A stretch of 64,000 nt of DNA from contig JANOJL010000045.1 of assembly GCA_031418715.1 (NCBI GenBank), forward strand, positions 62,001 through 126,000. The letters are read 5' to 3'. Position numbers and translations under genes: made by a program. The notes under the pieces are model-generated. The model saw only the letters and a list, made by a program, of their open reading frames with translations, was not told the origin of the DNA and did not search any database. This document shows positions 26,901 to 34,655 of this stretch, one piece after another (position 1 is the first letter of the stretch; each line of letters opens with the position of its first letter). This DNA is from JANMDU01 sp031418715 (GTDB taxonomy: Bacteria > Pseudomonadota > Gammaproteobacteria > Burkholderiales > Burkholderiaceae_C).

Positions 26901-28565
26901 GTAGGTCAGGCGGTTCTCAACGTAACGAGTGGCATCTAGATATTGGCGGCTGGTGTTCAGCGTGGCGTTGGCGTTCCAGCACTGGCTGGCCATGAGCACG
27001 TTGGCGCTGCCCGACAAGGCGCTGATGCGGGTTTCTCTGGGGCGGTTGAGGTAGTCGCAGCCGCTGGTGACGGTGCCAAAGGCGGTGGTCGATAGGGTGC
27101 CGCGTTTGTCCTTGGCGCTGGCCACCTGGTCCAGCGGGCCATACGTCATGTCCACGGTGCGGCCCAGGGCGTCTTGCTCGCGGGTGACGTTGCCAAACAC
27201 GTCCGACGTGCCGGTGAAGGCGCGGTCGGCGCGGTAGCTGTAGGTGGTGGCGTAGCCCAGCGCGTCGTACTTCTTGCTGCGAATGGCGTCGCCCTGGTTT
27301 TCGAACAAGTGCACGCCACCGTCGGGTTCGACCAACTTGGTCATGCGGCCATTGTCGTCGTAGTGGTACTCACGTACATGGCCACGTGGGCCAGTCACTC
27401 GGGTGCTCTTGCGGTACAGGTCGTAGTCCAGCGTGTCGCCCACATCGAAGCTGTTGGTCTGCTGGAAGGTGCGGCCGTTCTCGTAGTACTTGAACTTGGT
27501 TTGCACCGTCTTGCCATCGCGCTGCAGGGACTTGGCGATGCTGGTCAATAGGTGCCTGGGGGCGTCGTAGGCGTAGGTCAGCGTCTGATTCAGCGGGTTG
27601 GTCATCGTCTGCAAATTGCCGGCCGTGTCGTAGGCGTAGCTCCATTTGCGGGCGGTCCAGTCGGACACGTCTTTGAGCCGCCCGTCGGGGTGGTAGGTGA
27701 AGACGATGCCGGTACGCCCGGCGATGCCGAGGTTGTCGGTGATGGTGGACAAGCGCCCATTGGCATCATAGATCAACGTGAGGCGGTCGCCCCAGGCGTT
27801 GTCGATGATCTTCAGGCGCGCGACCACGTTGGGGGTGGTCTTCAAGCTGCCCGTTGGCACTTCGAAGATGTATTTGACGCCGTTGCGAAAGGTCAGGGTG
27901 TGCTGGCCAGCGGCGGGGCTGTCTAGGGTCAATGCGTCGTACACGCCCTTGGGCGCATTTACTGCAAAGCTGGTTTCGTTAACCAGAAAGTTCTGCTCGC
28001 CGCCGCGTTCGTCGGTGTAGGTGATGGAGCTGGTTTTGCTGTTGGCGTTGTCGGGCTTTTGGGCGCTGGTGCAGTTGGGGCACTCACCGAAGTCGTTGGA
28101 CTTCAGCTGCATCAGGTAGCTGTGCGTCCAGCCGTAGCCCAGCCCGCGGTCGACCTTGGTGCTCGATGGTGCGCTGTTGTAGGTGCGGGTGAAGACGGTG
28201 TTCAGGCCGTTGCGCCCGCGGATGACGAAGTCGGTTTCGTCGTGGTAGTTGTTGCCCGACACGGTAGACACCGGGTCTGACGTGCTAGGGGTACGAATCG
28301 GATCGTTGTTGACTGTGCCGACCAGTAATCGGTCGTTGAACTGGTCGTTGTTGAAGGTGGGCAACACCGACACTGCGCCAGTGTTGATGGCCCGGGCTGG
28401 GTTCAAGACTACGGTGCCGTCTACGTAGCCACCGGCCAGTGCCGGGGCGACGCTGGTGAGGGTGAAGAGAGCCAGTGTGAATGCCGCGAGACGGCGACGG
28501 TGGCGCACTAGGAAGGGTACGGGCACAGCACTGGATGTGTCTTGTTGAGGGTTGATTCGGTGCAT
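23970..28565 (-). CDS. Sec-exported RHS-repeat protein with polymorphic toxin C-terminus
   Basis: The ATG at 28565, with GGGAG eight bases upstream, gives 1531 residues. A signal peptide (RRRLAAFTLALFTL ... APALA) comes first, followed by a DUF6531-like entry (FVIRGRNGLNTVFTRTYNS) and then more than twenty YD/RHS repeats. The core ends with RARYYDPAIGRFISEDPMGF and NANDPSG. The last about 203 residues are unique: a hydrophobic pre-toxin segment (AIDVALGAVGAGLA), an unrecognised domain, then a tail GGFLLYPNK ... SVYSK shared with the displaced cassette. No PAAR or VgrG module is present, so a type VI route is not indicated; Sec export is. Rhs shells enclose their C-terminal toxins and release them by self-cleavage near the DPxG motif in known members. 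Upstream is the transglutaminase-like gene; downstream is the candidate immunity gene. Confidence 0.88.
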   Translation of the reverse strand: MHRINPQQDTSSAVPVPFLVRHRRRLAAFTLALFTLTSVAPALAGGYVDGTVVLNPARAINTGAVSVLPTFNNDQFNDRLLVGTVNNDPIRTPSTSDPVSTVSGNNYHDETDFVIRGRNGLNTVFTRTYNSAPSSTKVDRGLGYGWTHSYLMQLKSNDFGECPNCTSAQKPDNANSKTSSITYTDERGGEQNFLVNETSFAVNAPKGVYDALTLDSPAAGQHTLTFRNGVKYIFEVPTGSLKTTPNVVARLKIIDNAWGDRLTLIYDANGRLSTITDNLGIAGRTGIVFTYHPDGRLKDVSDWTARKWSYAYDTAGNLQTMTNPLNQTLTYAYDAPRHLLTSIAKSLQRDGKTVQTKFKYYENGRTFQQTNSFDVGDTLDYDLYRKSTRVTGPRGHVREYHYDDNGRMTKLVEPDGGVHLFENQGDAIRSKKYDALGYATTYSYRADRAFTGTSDVFGNVTREQDALGRTVDMTYGPLDQVASAKDKRGTLSTTAFGTVTSGCDYLNRPRETRISALSGSANVLMASQCWNANATLNTSRQYLDATRYVENRLTYEAASNGLNVSQQQTVGMPSGVAITKVYTYDNLGRKKSETLKRRTSPTNAALIDLTTSYDYDALDRVTRATDSLGNEVLNSFDANGQLWKVTHRYKKPDASFEVRDVMTRTFDAADRVKTETDAAGSVTSTTYDEAGNVIAVLDAEGHSTRFEYDAMNRRVAVIDASGYRSQTILTLRGDVVGIINANNETVKFEIDALGRKTTAIDAKGYRSEFTYDENSNLTCTVDANAQAGLQPKNALGCSESRSYDELNRLTKITDALSGETVFTYDLAGKRLSVKDAENKTWAFAYDDLGRPISQTDHSARTVSYKRDEAGNIYEQTNRLNEVTRFSFDNGNRPTRVDYMKDNTAETFGYDPAGNLNGAANHEVGYAFGWDRLNRLVAKLDSRGNKALAFSYDRVGNILTKTTYQNSTTAYVYNAANRLVMLRNPDYTQVDYQYDPAGRLLSRVSANGARSSHQYDANGWLTQLSQFDAANNPVSSTSYTRDRVGNITTQSDATGASSYTLDALYRLTRADYPGAANDELFGYDKVGNRKTHTQGSLTQNASTRYYNYTTNTNRLADIRIGSATGTLESTFTHDFEGRLTAQTGVGAKTLSWDAKGRVKTVGAETYSYDPTDHRIGRSGGTLGNRSYYLEGEHLESEYSGNTLLAKYFRGSSTDELVAAWMNDTDGKTKPFLFHHDQVSSVSAVSGHNGGTTQSIKYQAFGATQSSTGSSPSRLKYTGREDDGTGLYYYRARYYDPAIGRFISEDPMGFAAGDVNFYQYTSNNPVNANDPSGNFLNFAIGGGTSVVLGGLIRYGMSGGNWNAVFDTNAIAIDVALGAVGAGLASKLTAASKLTEINRLTTYGRELVESGVAPKFTSTLSQNVTKLEATELGKTFVSQSELNSFRAPALKIKTDSIQANFESNVIKSSGNFKPVTNIHANVTNFGTQVNEGLIGGAFGGLSSVSSQEGFGANGGFLLYPNKPNTNMTRSVYSK

Positions 28566-28602
28566 GATGTCAGCTCCCTTGTGTGGTGTTTTGTACGGCG
28601 GC

Positions 28603-31224
28603 TTACTGGCACGCACTCGGGGTAGAGCCCCGGTTGGCGATTTCGAAAGACAGTGAGGCCAGGCGGTTGGCAGGCGCGGTATAGCCTTTGCGGATGTTGA
28701 CCTCGAAGCGGTATTGACAGCCGGTCACCAATGCGGAGGGCAATGTGTATTCCGCCCAAGACTGTGTGATGTCACGCAGCTGTAGATCGTTGCGAATGCC
28801 GTTTACGAAACTCGTGGAATAGGCGTTGACAGCCAAGGCCGTGTTTCGGTAGACAAAGTCAGCATTGGTGAAACCCTGTAACACATCTAAATACCTGAAG
28901 AACGCAGCGTTCGCCCCTCCCCGGTAGCTGTCGTAACCTGAGCGCATGCTCGACAATACTCCGTCAATGGTGGTACCCGCTGTCCAGGACACTCCACAAC
29001 CCGATCCGGCGTTCAAGGTGGCGCTGCCGCCGTTGCTCGCACGCAGACTGTTGAGCTGGTTCTCGACATCGTCAAAGCAGCCGATGTTGGTGTGCCAGTA
29101 GTCGTTGTAGTAGCTCAGGCTGCCCAATCGGGTGTCTGAACTGCTGGTCGGGGTTCTTTTGATTGCATCGAAGCCTTCGGCAAGTGTGAAACTTGGGTGG
29201 GACCATGTGGTGGGGCGTGTGCCAAACACGTCCCGCTGTGCCAAGACGAAGGGTGATTGCGCCGATGCGCCAAAGCCCATCGACGCAATGAAGCTGGGCA
29301 CCGTATTCGTGCTGGCGTCACGCCTGACGTTCACCAGACTGGCTCCATTGGCCAATGCCATCTGAATGCCGCGTACGGTGGATACCGCGTCGTAACCGGT
29401 GAGTTCCTGCCAAATCTCGTGTTCGAGAGAGGAAGCGATGTGGCCCAGGAACTCAAACTGGCGGTTCGAATAGCTAACCCCCGCCTCGTTGGTGCGATAC
29501 GAGCCCCCGATGGTGATGCCCTTCATGTCGATCAGAAGGCCGCCGGGCAGGATGGAAAAAGCCGTGCCGTCGATGTACTCGGCCTCGTAGACAGAGCTCA
29601 CCACACCCAAAAAACCTAGCACTGGCGTCTTGGCATTCATGAGGCGGTCGGTGCGTTCGAACTGCTCGCGCAGCTTGGCGTAGTACTGGGTGGCACCGAC
29701 GTAGAGCAGGCCACCAGTCAGGGCATCGAGCGCAGGCTTGTTCTCCAGCAGCTTGGTGTCCGTCGCATCCCAACCGTTGCCGTTGGCATCTACGTAGGGC
29801 GTGCAGTTGGTACCGCCTGCCAGACACCCTACTTCACCTGGGTTGAACACAATCTGGTATTGGGCATTGGAAGCGAGCAACTGATCGGCGGCGCGATGCA
29901 CCTGCGACCAGTTGGAGGATTCGCCGCCGGTGGCCACCAGGTAATAGCCACCGATGATCGCCGAGTACTCTGCGCTGATGGTGCGGTCTGCTTCGGCACT
30001 GGTGGCACCGGGCGCTCCGTCCATGCTCACCATGATTGTGAAGGGATTGCCGACAGCCGGAGTATAGCCAACGATGGTGCCGCCGCCAGAGATTGGTCGG
30101 GAGATTTCCGTTCCGCCCAGCCGCACGACCATATTCGGTGTGTTGCCGGTTCCCACGAATTCGGTGGACACGGTCAAGCGCTTGGTGTTGACATCGGCCA
30201 ACAGAATCGGCGTGCCGCTTACATTAATGGTCAATCCACCGGAGACCAGTCGGAACCCCACACGCACCGTCTTGCCCCACCTTTTGGGTTCGACTAACGG
30301 CACCGCAGCGTCGTGAGCGGCCACGGTGTCATAGCGTCGAATGTTGCCAACCACTTGGTACGGGAGCGAGGCTGGCAAGAGTCCCTCGCGCAGTTCATTG
30401 ATCTTGCCTTCGTCCGCCACGTCTTCCAGCGTCTTGCCAGCGAGGTTGGTGCGCAACCACGCACCAATCTGGTCTTCCAATATCGCCAGTGGGTTCTTGT
30501 CGCGTCGCGTAACGTCGTTGTCCCTGATCGCGTTGTAGTAAGCGGTGTAGTCGAACGTTACTGCGCTGTAGGGGTCAAGGTTCAAACCGTTGTACGTCTT
30601 TTGCTTGAAACTTGCGTCCAGCGGAACCCAAGTACAACGGGCTGCACTGGCGGCCTGGCTGCAATCGACGGCGGGACTGACGGCGTCGATGCCTCGGTAC
30701 TGGTCAAATGGCACAAAAGCTTCCGCCCATGCGTGCTCAAGGTCCACCGTACTACGATCGGCTGCGAGTACAACCCCTTGGATGCCCTGCGACTTGAGCA
30801 CTTCCACTGCGGTATCGAGCTGCGCAATGCCCAGCCAGTTGGTCAGTTGCGCTGCGGGAATGCGCACCGTACCCACTGCGTAGCGCGCCGGGATGTTTTG
30901 CGAGCGCAACATGGCTATCAAGGTGGTGGCGATGTCCACATCGCTGCCGCGCTGGCCTAGGAAGGTGTTGACCGATCCAGAACGCGAACCGTGGTAGGGC
31001 GAGTGTTCGACCGTGTTGTAGACGTACTCGTACATCGCCACGGCAGTGCCTAGCTGAGTGGCCTTGTCCCGCAGCAGTTGAGCATCAACGCCGGCATACA
31101 CGACTTCAGGCGATTCTGTCACGACCTGAGCCTTGACGTTGATGCTGAGCGTGAGCAGGCACAGGCAAGTGATTACGCCCAGCGAATGCCGCCAGCTTTG
31201 AATGGAATGGTTTGGCATGTTCAT
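28603..31224 (-). CDS. exported transglutaminase-like superfamily protein
   Basis: The protein has 873 residues with a signal peptide (about 1-32, ending VKAQ). A transglutaminase-like fold spans about 60-205: the helix (GSDVDIATTLIAMLRSQ), NIPARYAVGTV, His164 in DLEHAWAEAFVP, and Asp203 in WVPLDASFK. The position normally held by the catalytic Cys is Asp95 (GSD in place of GNC). The remaining 650 residues are beta-rich and unassigned. Its start follows the previous frame by 5 nt, with an AGGA site overlapping that stop, and its stop lies 37 bp before the Rhs start. It is probably part of one exported system with Rhs. Peptidase or crosslinking activity is doubtful without the Cys. Confidence 0.8.
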   Translation of the reverse strand: MNMPNHSIQSWRHSLGVITCLCLLTLSINVKAQVVTESPEVVYAGVDAQLLRDKATQLGTAVAMYEYVYNTVEHSPYHGSRSGSVNTFLGQRGSDVDIATTLIAMLRSQNIPARYAVGTVRIPAAQLTNWLGIAQLDTAVEVLKSQGIQGVVLAADRSTVDLEHAWAEAFVPFDQYRGIDAVSPAVDCSQAASAARCTWVPLDASFKQKTYNGLNLDPYSAVTFDYTAYYNAIRDNDVTRRDKNPLAILEDQIGAWLRTNLAGKTLEDVADEGKINELREGLLPASLPYQVVGNIRRYDTVAAHDAAVPLVEPKRWGKTVRVGFRLVSGGLTINVSGTPILLADVNTKRLTVSTEFVGTGNTPNMVVRLGGTEISRPISGGGTIVGYTPAVGNPFTIMVSMDGAPGATSAEADRTISAEYSAIIGGYYLVATGGESSNWSQVHRAADQLLASNAQYQIVFNPGEVGCLAGGTNCTPYVDANGNGWDATDTKLLENKPALDALTGGLLYVGATQYYAKLREQFERTDRLMNAKTPVLGFLGVVSSVYEAEYIDGTAFSILPGGLLIDMKGITIGGSYRTNEAGVSYSNRQFEFLGHIASSLEHEIWQELTGYDAVSTVRGIQMALANGASLVNVRRDASTNTVPSFIASMGFGASAQSPFVLAQRDVFGTRPTTWSHPSFTLAEGFDAIKRTPTSSSDTRLGSLSYYNDYWHTNIGCFDDVENQLNSLRASNGGSATLNAGSGCGVSWTAGTTIDGVLSSMRSGYDSYRGGANAAFFRYLDVLQGFTNADFVYRNTALAVNAYSTSFVNGIRNDLQLRDITQSWAEYTLPSALVTGCQYRFEVNIRKGYTAPANRLASLSFEIANRGSTPSACQ

Positions 31225-31229
31225 GTTCC

Positions 31230-31535
31230 TTATTGCTTGGCTGCACCGTCGTTTTGTGTTGGCATTTTGGGCGGCGCATAGCCTGCAGGCATGGCCTGCA
31301 GTGTGGGCGTGTCAAGTGAGCTCGGGGCTTCGGCAATGCTGCCCTTGGTGGCTTGCAATTGATCGCGCAGTTCACGCAACTGCGTTGTCCGATCTTCGTT
31401 GCCCTCTGCCAGTGCGGCATCCAATTTGTTGGCCAACCTCTCGAACAGCTGAGCACGCTGCTTGCCGATGGGAAGCCCCGCTGATCGGGTCTCTCGCTCA
31501 GGTTGGATTCTTGCTGAGTCAGTCTTGATCTCACT
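31230..31535 (-). pseudogene. in-frame continuation after an amber codon
   Basis: After the TAG at 31536-31538 the same frame stays open for 101 more codons (SEIKTDSARIQPERET, then GKQRAQLFERLANKL and RELRDQLQATKGSIAEA). It ends at a TAA that overlaps the ribosome site of the next gene. Charge pattern and predicted coiled coil continue smoothly from the upstream part, so this is probably the C-terminal half of one 236-residue protein split by a nonsense codon or read through. A separate start (TTG at 31436) is possible but weak. Confidence 0.6.
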
Positions 31536-31940
31536 CTATTGGCGCAGTTGCGAAACCACAGCTTGGCCATCTGAACGTGCTGATTCACGCAGTTTAGCCA
31601 CCGCTGCCCTCGTCCTGCTCTGTTCGCTGCTTTCCTGACCCTGAACGGTGATGGGGGTGCGGTTCTTGGGGTCGAGCTCGGCAGCGATCAACGCATCAAG
31701 GCTCGCGCGCAGCTTGGTCAGCTGTGCGGCATCCTCGCCGTCCTCGGCTCCGCTCTTTTTAGCGGCCAACACATGGCGGCCTACGGATCGAATGGCGGTT
31801 AACTGGGTGGCACTGAGTGGGCGAGCATTCAAGGCCGGCGCGCGTGACTGATCACTTTGTTGAGCGTGGCCGGTCTGATGGTGCAGGCTAGAAGCGAGCA
31901 CCACAAACACCATCAACGCTGAAACTGGTGTGGTTTTCAT
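31536..31940 (-). CDS. exported helical protein, unknown function, ends at in-frame TAG
   Basis: The ATG at 31940 gives 134 residues with a signal peptide (MKTTPVSALMVFVVLASSL ... GHAQ). The mature part is Ala/Arg/Glu-rich and mostly helical (ALNARPLSATQLTAI, KLRASLDALIAAELD, VAKLRESARSDGQ). The family is unknown. It lies between the toroid/LRR protein and the transglutaminase-like gene in the exosortase-Rhs operon. The reading frame resumes directly after the stop, see 31230-31535. The upstream extension of the frame to 32081 overlaps the neighbouring gene and is not used. Confidence 0.6.
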   Translation of the reverse strand: MKTTPVSALMVFVVLASSLHHQTGHAQQSDQSRAPALNARPLSATQLTAIRSVGRHVLAAKKSGAEDGEDAAQLTKLRASLDALIAAELDPKNRTPITVQGQESSEQSRTRAAVAKLRESARSDGQAVVSQLRQ

Positions 31941-31965
31941 TGATTTTTCCCTAGTTGTATGAGTC

Positions 31966-33300
31966 TTAGTGCTTGCGACGACCGGACGAGCCGGTAAACC
32001 GAAGTAGTGCCGCGCCCAGAAGCACGAGCGCCCATGCGGGTATCGGCGCATCGGTGTCACCTCCCGCATATCTCGGGTCACACCCTGGACATGGATTGCC
32101 CGTCAGGTTTTGATTGGTGAGGTTAGTCAGTCCCGCTATCGGGCTGGCGTCGCTGATGGTGTTATTGGCAGCGTTGAGCGTGGTCAGGTTGCTGGCGTAC
32201 TGCAAGCCTACTAGGCTGGTCACGCCGCGGCTGGAGATGTCCAGGGACGTCAATTGAGACAGCTCGCCGCGATTGAGCTGGTCGAGAGCGCCGCGCCCCA
32301 GCGCCTCGTTGATCGCTGTGCGCAGTGCCGTGTCCGGGATGTCGACTCGCTCGCGGCTCGCGGCCACCGCTGCACCTTCTGCTTCCGCAAATGCCTGGGC
32401 GATCAACCCTGAAGCAAAGACTCCAGCATCAAATCCGCCGTCAGGGCGCTGCAGCAAGACTAAAGAATCCAGCAGTACTCTAGCGTCAGTGGAAGCGGGA
32501 TCCATACGCAGATAAGCAAGCGCTGCTGCACGTATATGAGCTGCAGCGCTTGTCGTAACCCTCGTCTTCAGGGTCGCCACTGCATCGGCCAAGGGCGTTG
32601 CCAAGCTAGCGTCGGTGCTTCTGTAGGCTGCCAAGGCGAGCACCACGCGAGCCGTGGTGTAAGCGTCTGTTGTGGTGCCTGCACCGACAGACCATCCCCG
32701 ATCGTTGGCGACCGTCCGTTGGGTCGCCTTCAAATAGGCAATGGCCTGGCTGCTGTTGAAGATCGCCCCTGCAGTACGCAAAGCATCTAGGGCCAAGGCG
32801 GTGTCGAGTGGAGAGGCTTGGTATTGCTTTGCCAATCCCCATCCGGCCTGTCCCACCGCCGGCGTGGACACTGCCTGCAGAAGCGCCGCAATGTCGGGCT
32901 GGGCACTCGACTGTGTGGCGCGCAGCACTAGCAGTCGCCTCGCGCGGGCATCTAGATTCTGAGGGTCGTGGTTTTCTATCCAGGCCTGTCCGGCGTAATA
33001 GGCTGGCCCGCGGCGATTGGCCAGATGCAGGGCCATTACGGCTTCGGTAGTTTGCAGGAAAGTTCGCGCTGGCGAAGTGTCTCGCCAACTGCCGTCGCTC
33101 GCGTCCTGTTGCGACTCCAACCACATGGCCGCTCGCTGGTTCGACGTCGCATAGGGTCCGGCTGCTGCGAGGCCATGCATCAGGAAGCCAGCAACTGCAA
33201 TGCAAAGTCCAATGAACTCAACAGTTGACTTGCTTGATCCTATCGGTTGACTGCGAGTCCTATCGCGCTCAGAACCCTGTATCTGGTCAGATATTTTCAT
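31966..33300 (-). CDS. exported alpha-toroid/leucine-rich protein with sorting-type C-terminus
   Basis: The protein has 444 residues, with a strong GGGAAAGGAA leader. After a signal segment (FIGLCIAVAGFLMHGLAAAG) come prenyltransferase/squalene-cyclase-like repeats (about 50-310; e.g. MWLESQQDASDGSW, YLKATQRTVANDRGWS, LLQRPDGGFDAG). Next is a short leucine-rich region (about 335-400; LTSLDISSRGVTSL, LTTLNAANNTISD). The last 30 residues are an acidic GGDTDAP linker, a PIPAW motif, a hydrophobic helix (ALVLLGAALLRF) and a basic end (GRRKH). That three-part layout is what exosortases recognise, and an exosortase gene lies two genes upstream. It is therefore the probable substrate; the motif is not a standard PEP or IPTL form. 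Confidence 0.75.
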   Translation of the reverse strand: MKISDQIQGSERDRTRSQPIGSSKSTVEFIGLCIAVAGFLMHGLAAAGPYATSNQRAAMWLESQQDASDGSWRDTSPARTFLQTTEAVMALHLANRRGPAYYAGQAWIENHDPQNLDARARRLLVLRATQSSAQPDIAALLQAVSTPAVGQAGWGLAKQYQASPLDTALALDALRTAGAIFNSSQAIAYLKATQRTVANDRGWSVGAGTTTDAYTTARVVLALAAYRSTDASLATPLADAVATLKTRVTTSAAAHIRAAALAYLRMDPASTDARVLLDSLVLLQRPDGGFDAGVFASGLIAQAFAEAEGAAVAASRERVDIPDTALRTAINEALGRGALDQLNRGELSQLTSLDISSRGVTSLVGLQYASNLTTLNAANNTISDASPIAGLTNLTNQNLTGNPCPGCDPRYAGGDTDAPIPAWALVLLGAALLRFTGSSGRRKH

Positions 33301-34012
33301 ATACGTTCCTTTCCCCTTTTGACTTTCTTGCCGTTGTGATCATCCTATTGAATCGTTCGCCAAAATCTGCATAGGGCTGAAGCCGGATGATCAGTATCGC
33401 GAGCATTAGCCCAATCAGCCAACGGCCGCCGTGCTGCAGAAAATCGTTCCACAACAGCAGGGCTGAGAAATCACCTGGTGTGAACCGTTCGTGGTAGTTG
33501 ATCCAGACTTGCGCCCAAAGAACAAACGGTAGATCGATAGGAATCAGTGCCAGCGTCATTAGAAGCAAGAGTAGAAAGCGAAACACCCATTGAAAGGCGC
33601 GCGAGGCAGGCCACGCGAGCAACAGCACGGCCGCGGTAGCCGCTGTCTGCCAGAGATAGGCCACGATCACACTGACCTTGGCCCACGCTTGGGGATGGGG
33701 GTGTAGGACATGCGTTCCCACCATGACCGTCCTATGTGGTACCACGGTCAGCCGGTAGACGTGATCGGCGCCGTTGACCACCCCACTACTGGAAAGCACC
33801 AGTTCTTTAATGCGGTGTTCGCGATCCAACAACCCGTAGATCCAGCGAATCAAGGGCAGCGCCAACTCGGCCAGTTCACGCCCCCAAAACACGATGCCTA
33901 GTGCAATCAATGCAATGCCAGCCAACAAACGAGCGACGAAGCTCGAGACAGCGCCCACGCGGCCAAACGGCTCAAGCAGCGTATCCATGAGGACTCCCAG
34001 TAGATGGTGCAA
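33287..34012 (-). CDS. multi-spanning membrane protein associated with the exosortase
   Basis: The protein has 241 residues (or 233 from MDTLLEPFG). There are about four to five hydrophobic helices (FVARLLAGIALIALG near the N-terminus, AATAAVLLLAWPA, FLLLLLMTLALIPIDLPF, RWLIGLMLAILIIRL). The LPFVLW ... FSALLLW ... FLQHGGRW pattern resembles the membrane protein often encoded next to exosortase H. It overlaps the exosortase gene by 41 nt and the substrate gene by 14 nt, so all three are coupled. No enzyme motif is seen. The XrtH-partner label is tentative. Confidence 0.6.
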   Translation of the reverse strand: MHHLLGVLMDTLLEPFGRVGAVSSFVARLLAGIALIALGIVFWGRELAELALPLIRWIYGLLDREHRIKELVLSSSGVVNGADHVYRLTVVPHRTVMVGTHVLHPHPQAWAKVSVIVAYLWQTAATAAVLLLAWPASRAFQWVFRFLLLLLMTLALIPIDLPFVLWAQVWINYHERFTPGDFSALLLWNDFLQHGGRWLIGLMLAILIIRLQPYADFGERFNRMITTARKSKGERNVYENI

Positions 34013-34607
34013 CTCTGGGTTTTTCTGCGGTGGCCGAGCTGGCCAGACGCATGAACAGCAGGAATGCGATGCCCACCATAGAAATCAACAACAGAGGAGC
34101 AACCGTGCCGTGTAGCAGGGCGAACAAATCCTTGTCGGCTCGGTTCGCATAGAACAGGCTAACCACCCGCATCTGGTTGAGCAGCCAGACCAGCGGTGTC
34201 CCCAACAGGAATCCGGCCAATCGCCACCGCCATGGCAAGCCGCAAACCACCAGTGCGGCCCAGAGCAGGAACAAGACCTCAAGACCCTCGCACCCGTTGA
34301 GCACGTTGATACCAGGTCCACCGGATGCCGCGCGGATACTGAACTGGATTGCAAAGGCGCGCAACTCCGGTGTCAGCCAGTCCACCACGAGCGCAGCCGG
34401 AGACACAGTCGCATCGGCCACCACCCATTTTTCGATGGGTCCGCCTTGCGTGCTCTGCCAGAGAAATTGCAATGCAACATACATGCCGCAGAAGACCAGC
34501 AGACGTAGCACTGCATTCGAGCGATCACTCAGCAGTCGGGTTCGCTCGGGGATATACCCGTCAGGCCAATAGTCGATGCCTGGTCGTGGTGTTGAGCGCT
34601 CACCCAT
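33972..34607 (-). CDS. exosortase family protein (XrtH-like)
   Basis: The protein has 211 residues with about six membrane helices. The transpeptidase-type triad of the exosortase/archaeosortase superfamily is visible: C106 in NVLNGCEGLEV, R147 in LLNQMRVVSLF, and H166 in LFALLHGTVAP. Exosortases cleave C-terminal sorting signals in the inner membrane and transfer the protein to an anchor or to export. The compact size fits the H type. It is the first gene of the minus-strand cluster running to the Rhs genes, with a substrate-like tail on the gene at 31966-33300. The subtype is inferred. Confidence 0.85.
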   Translation of the reverse strand: MGERSTPRPGIDYWPDGYIPERTRLLSDRSNAVLRLLVFCGMYVALQFLWQSTQGGPIEKWVVADATVSPAALVVDWLTPELRAFAIQFSIRAASGGPGINVLNGCEGLEVLFLLWAALVVCGLPWRWRLAGFLLGTPLVWLLNQMRVVSLFYANRADKDLFALLHGTVAPLLLISMVGIAFLLFMRLASSATAEKPRVAPSTGSPHGYAA

Positions 34608-34628
34608 ACTGATACCTCACTGGCTTCG

Positions 34629-34655
34629 CTCACAGGTATCGGAGAAACCTGTGAG
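34629..34655. promoter_or_regulatory. perfect inverted repeat upstream of the exosortase operon
   Basis: CTCACAGGT and ACCTGTGAG are separated by 9 nt, starting 21 bp before the exosortase start. It could be an operator for a dimeric regulator or a leader hairpin controlling translation of the whole island. Confidence 0.5.

Noticed and set aside
31106..31588. 160-codon minus-strand frame
   Set aside because: It is a shadow in another frame across the amber-split gene and the start of the transglutaminase-like gene.
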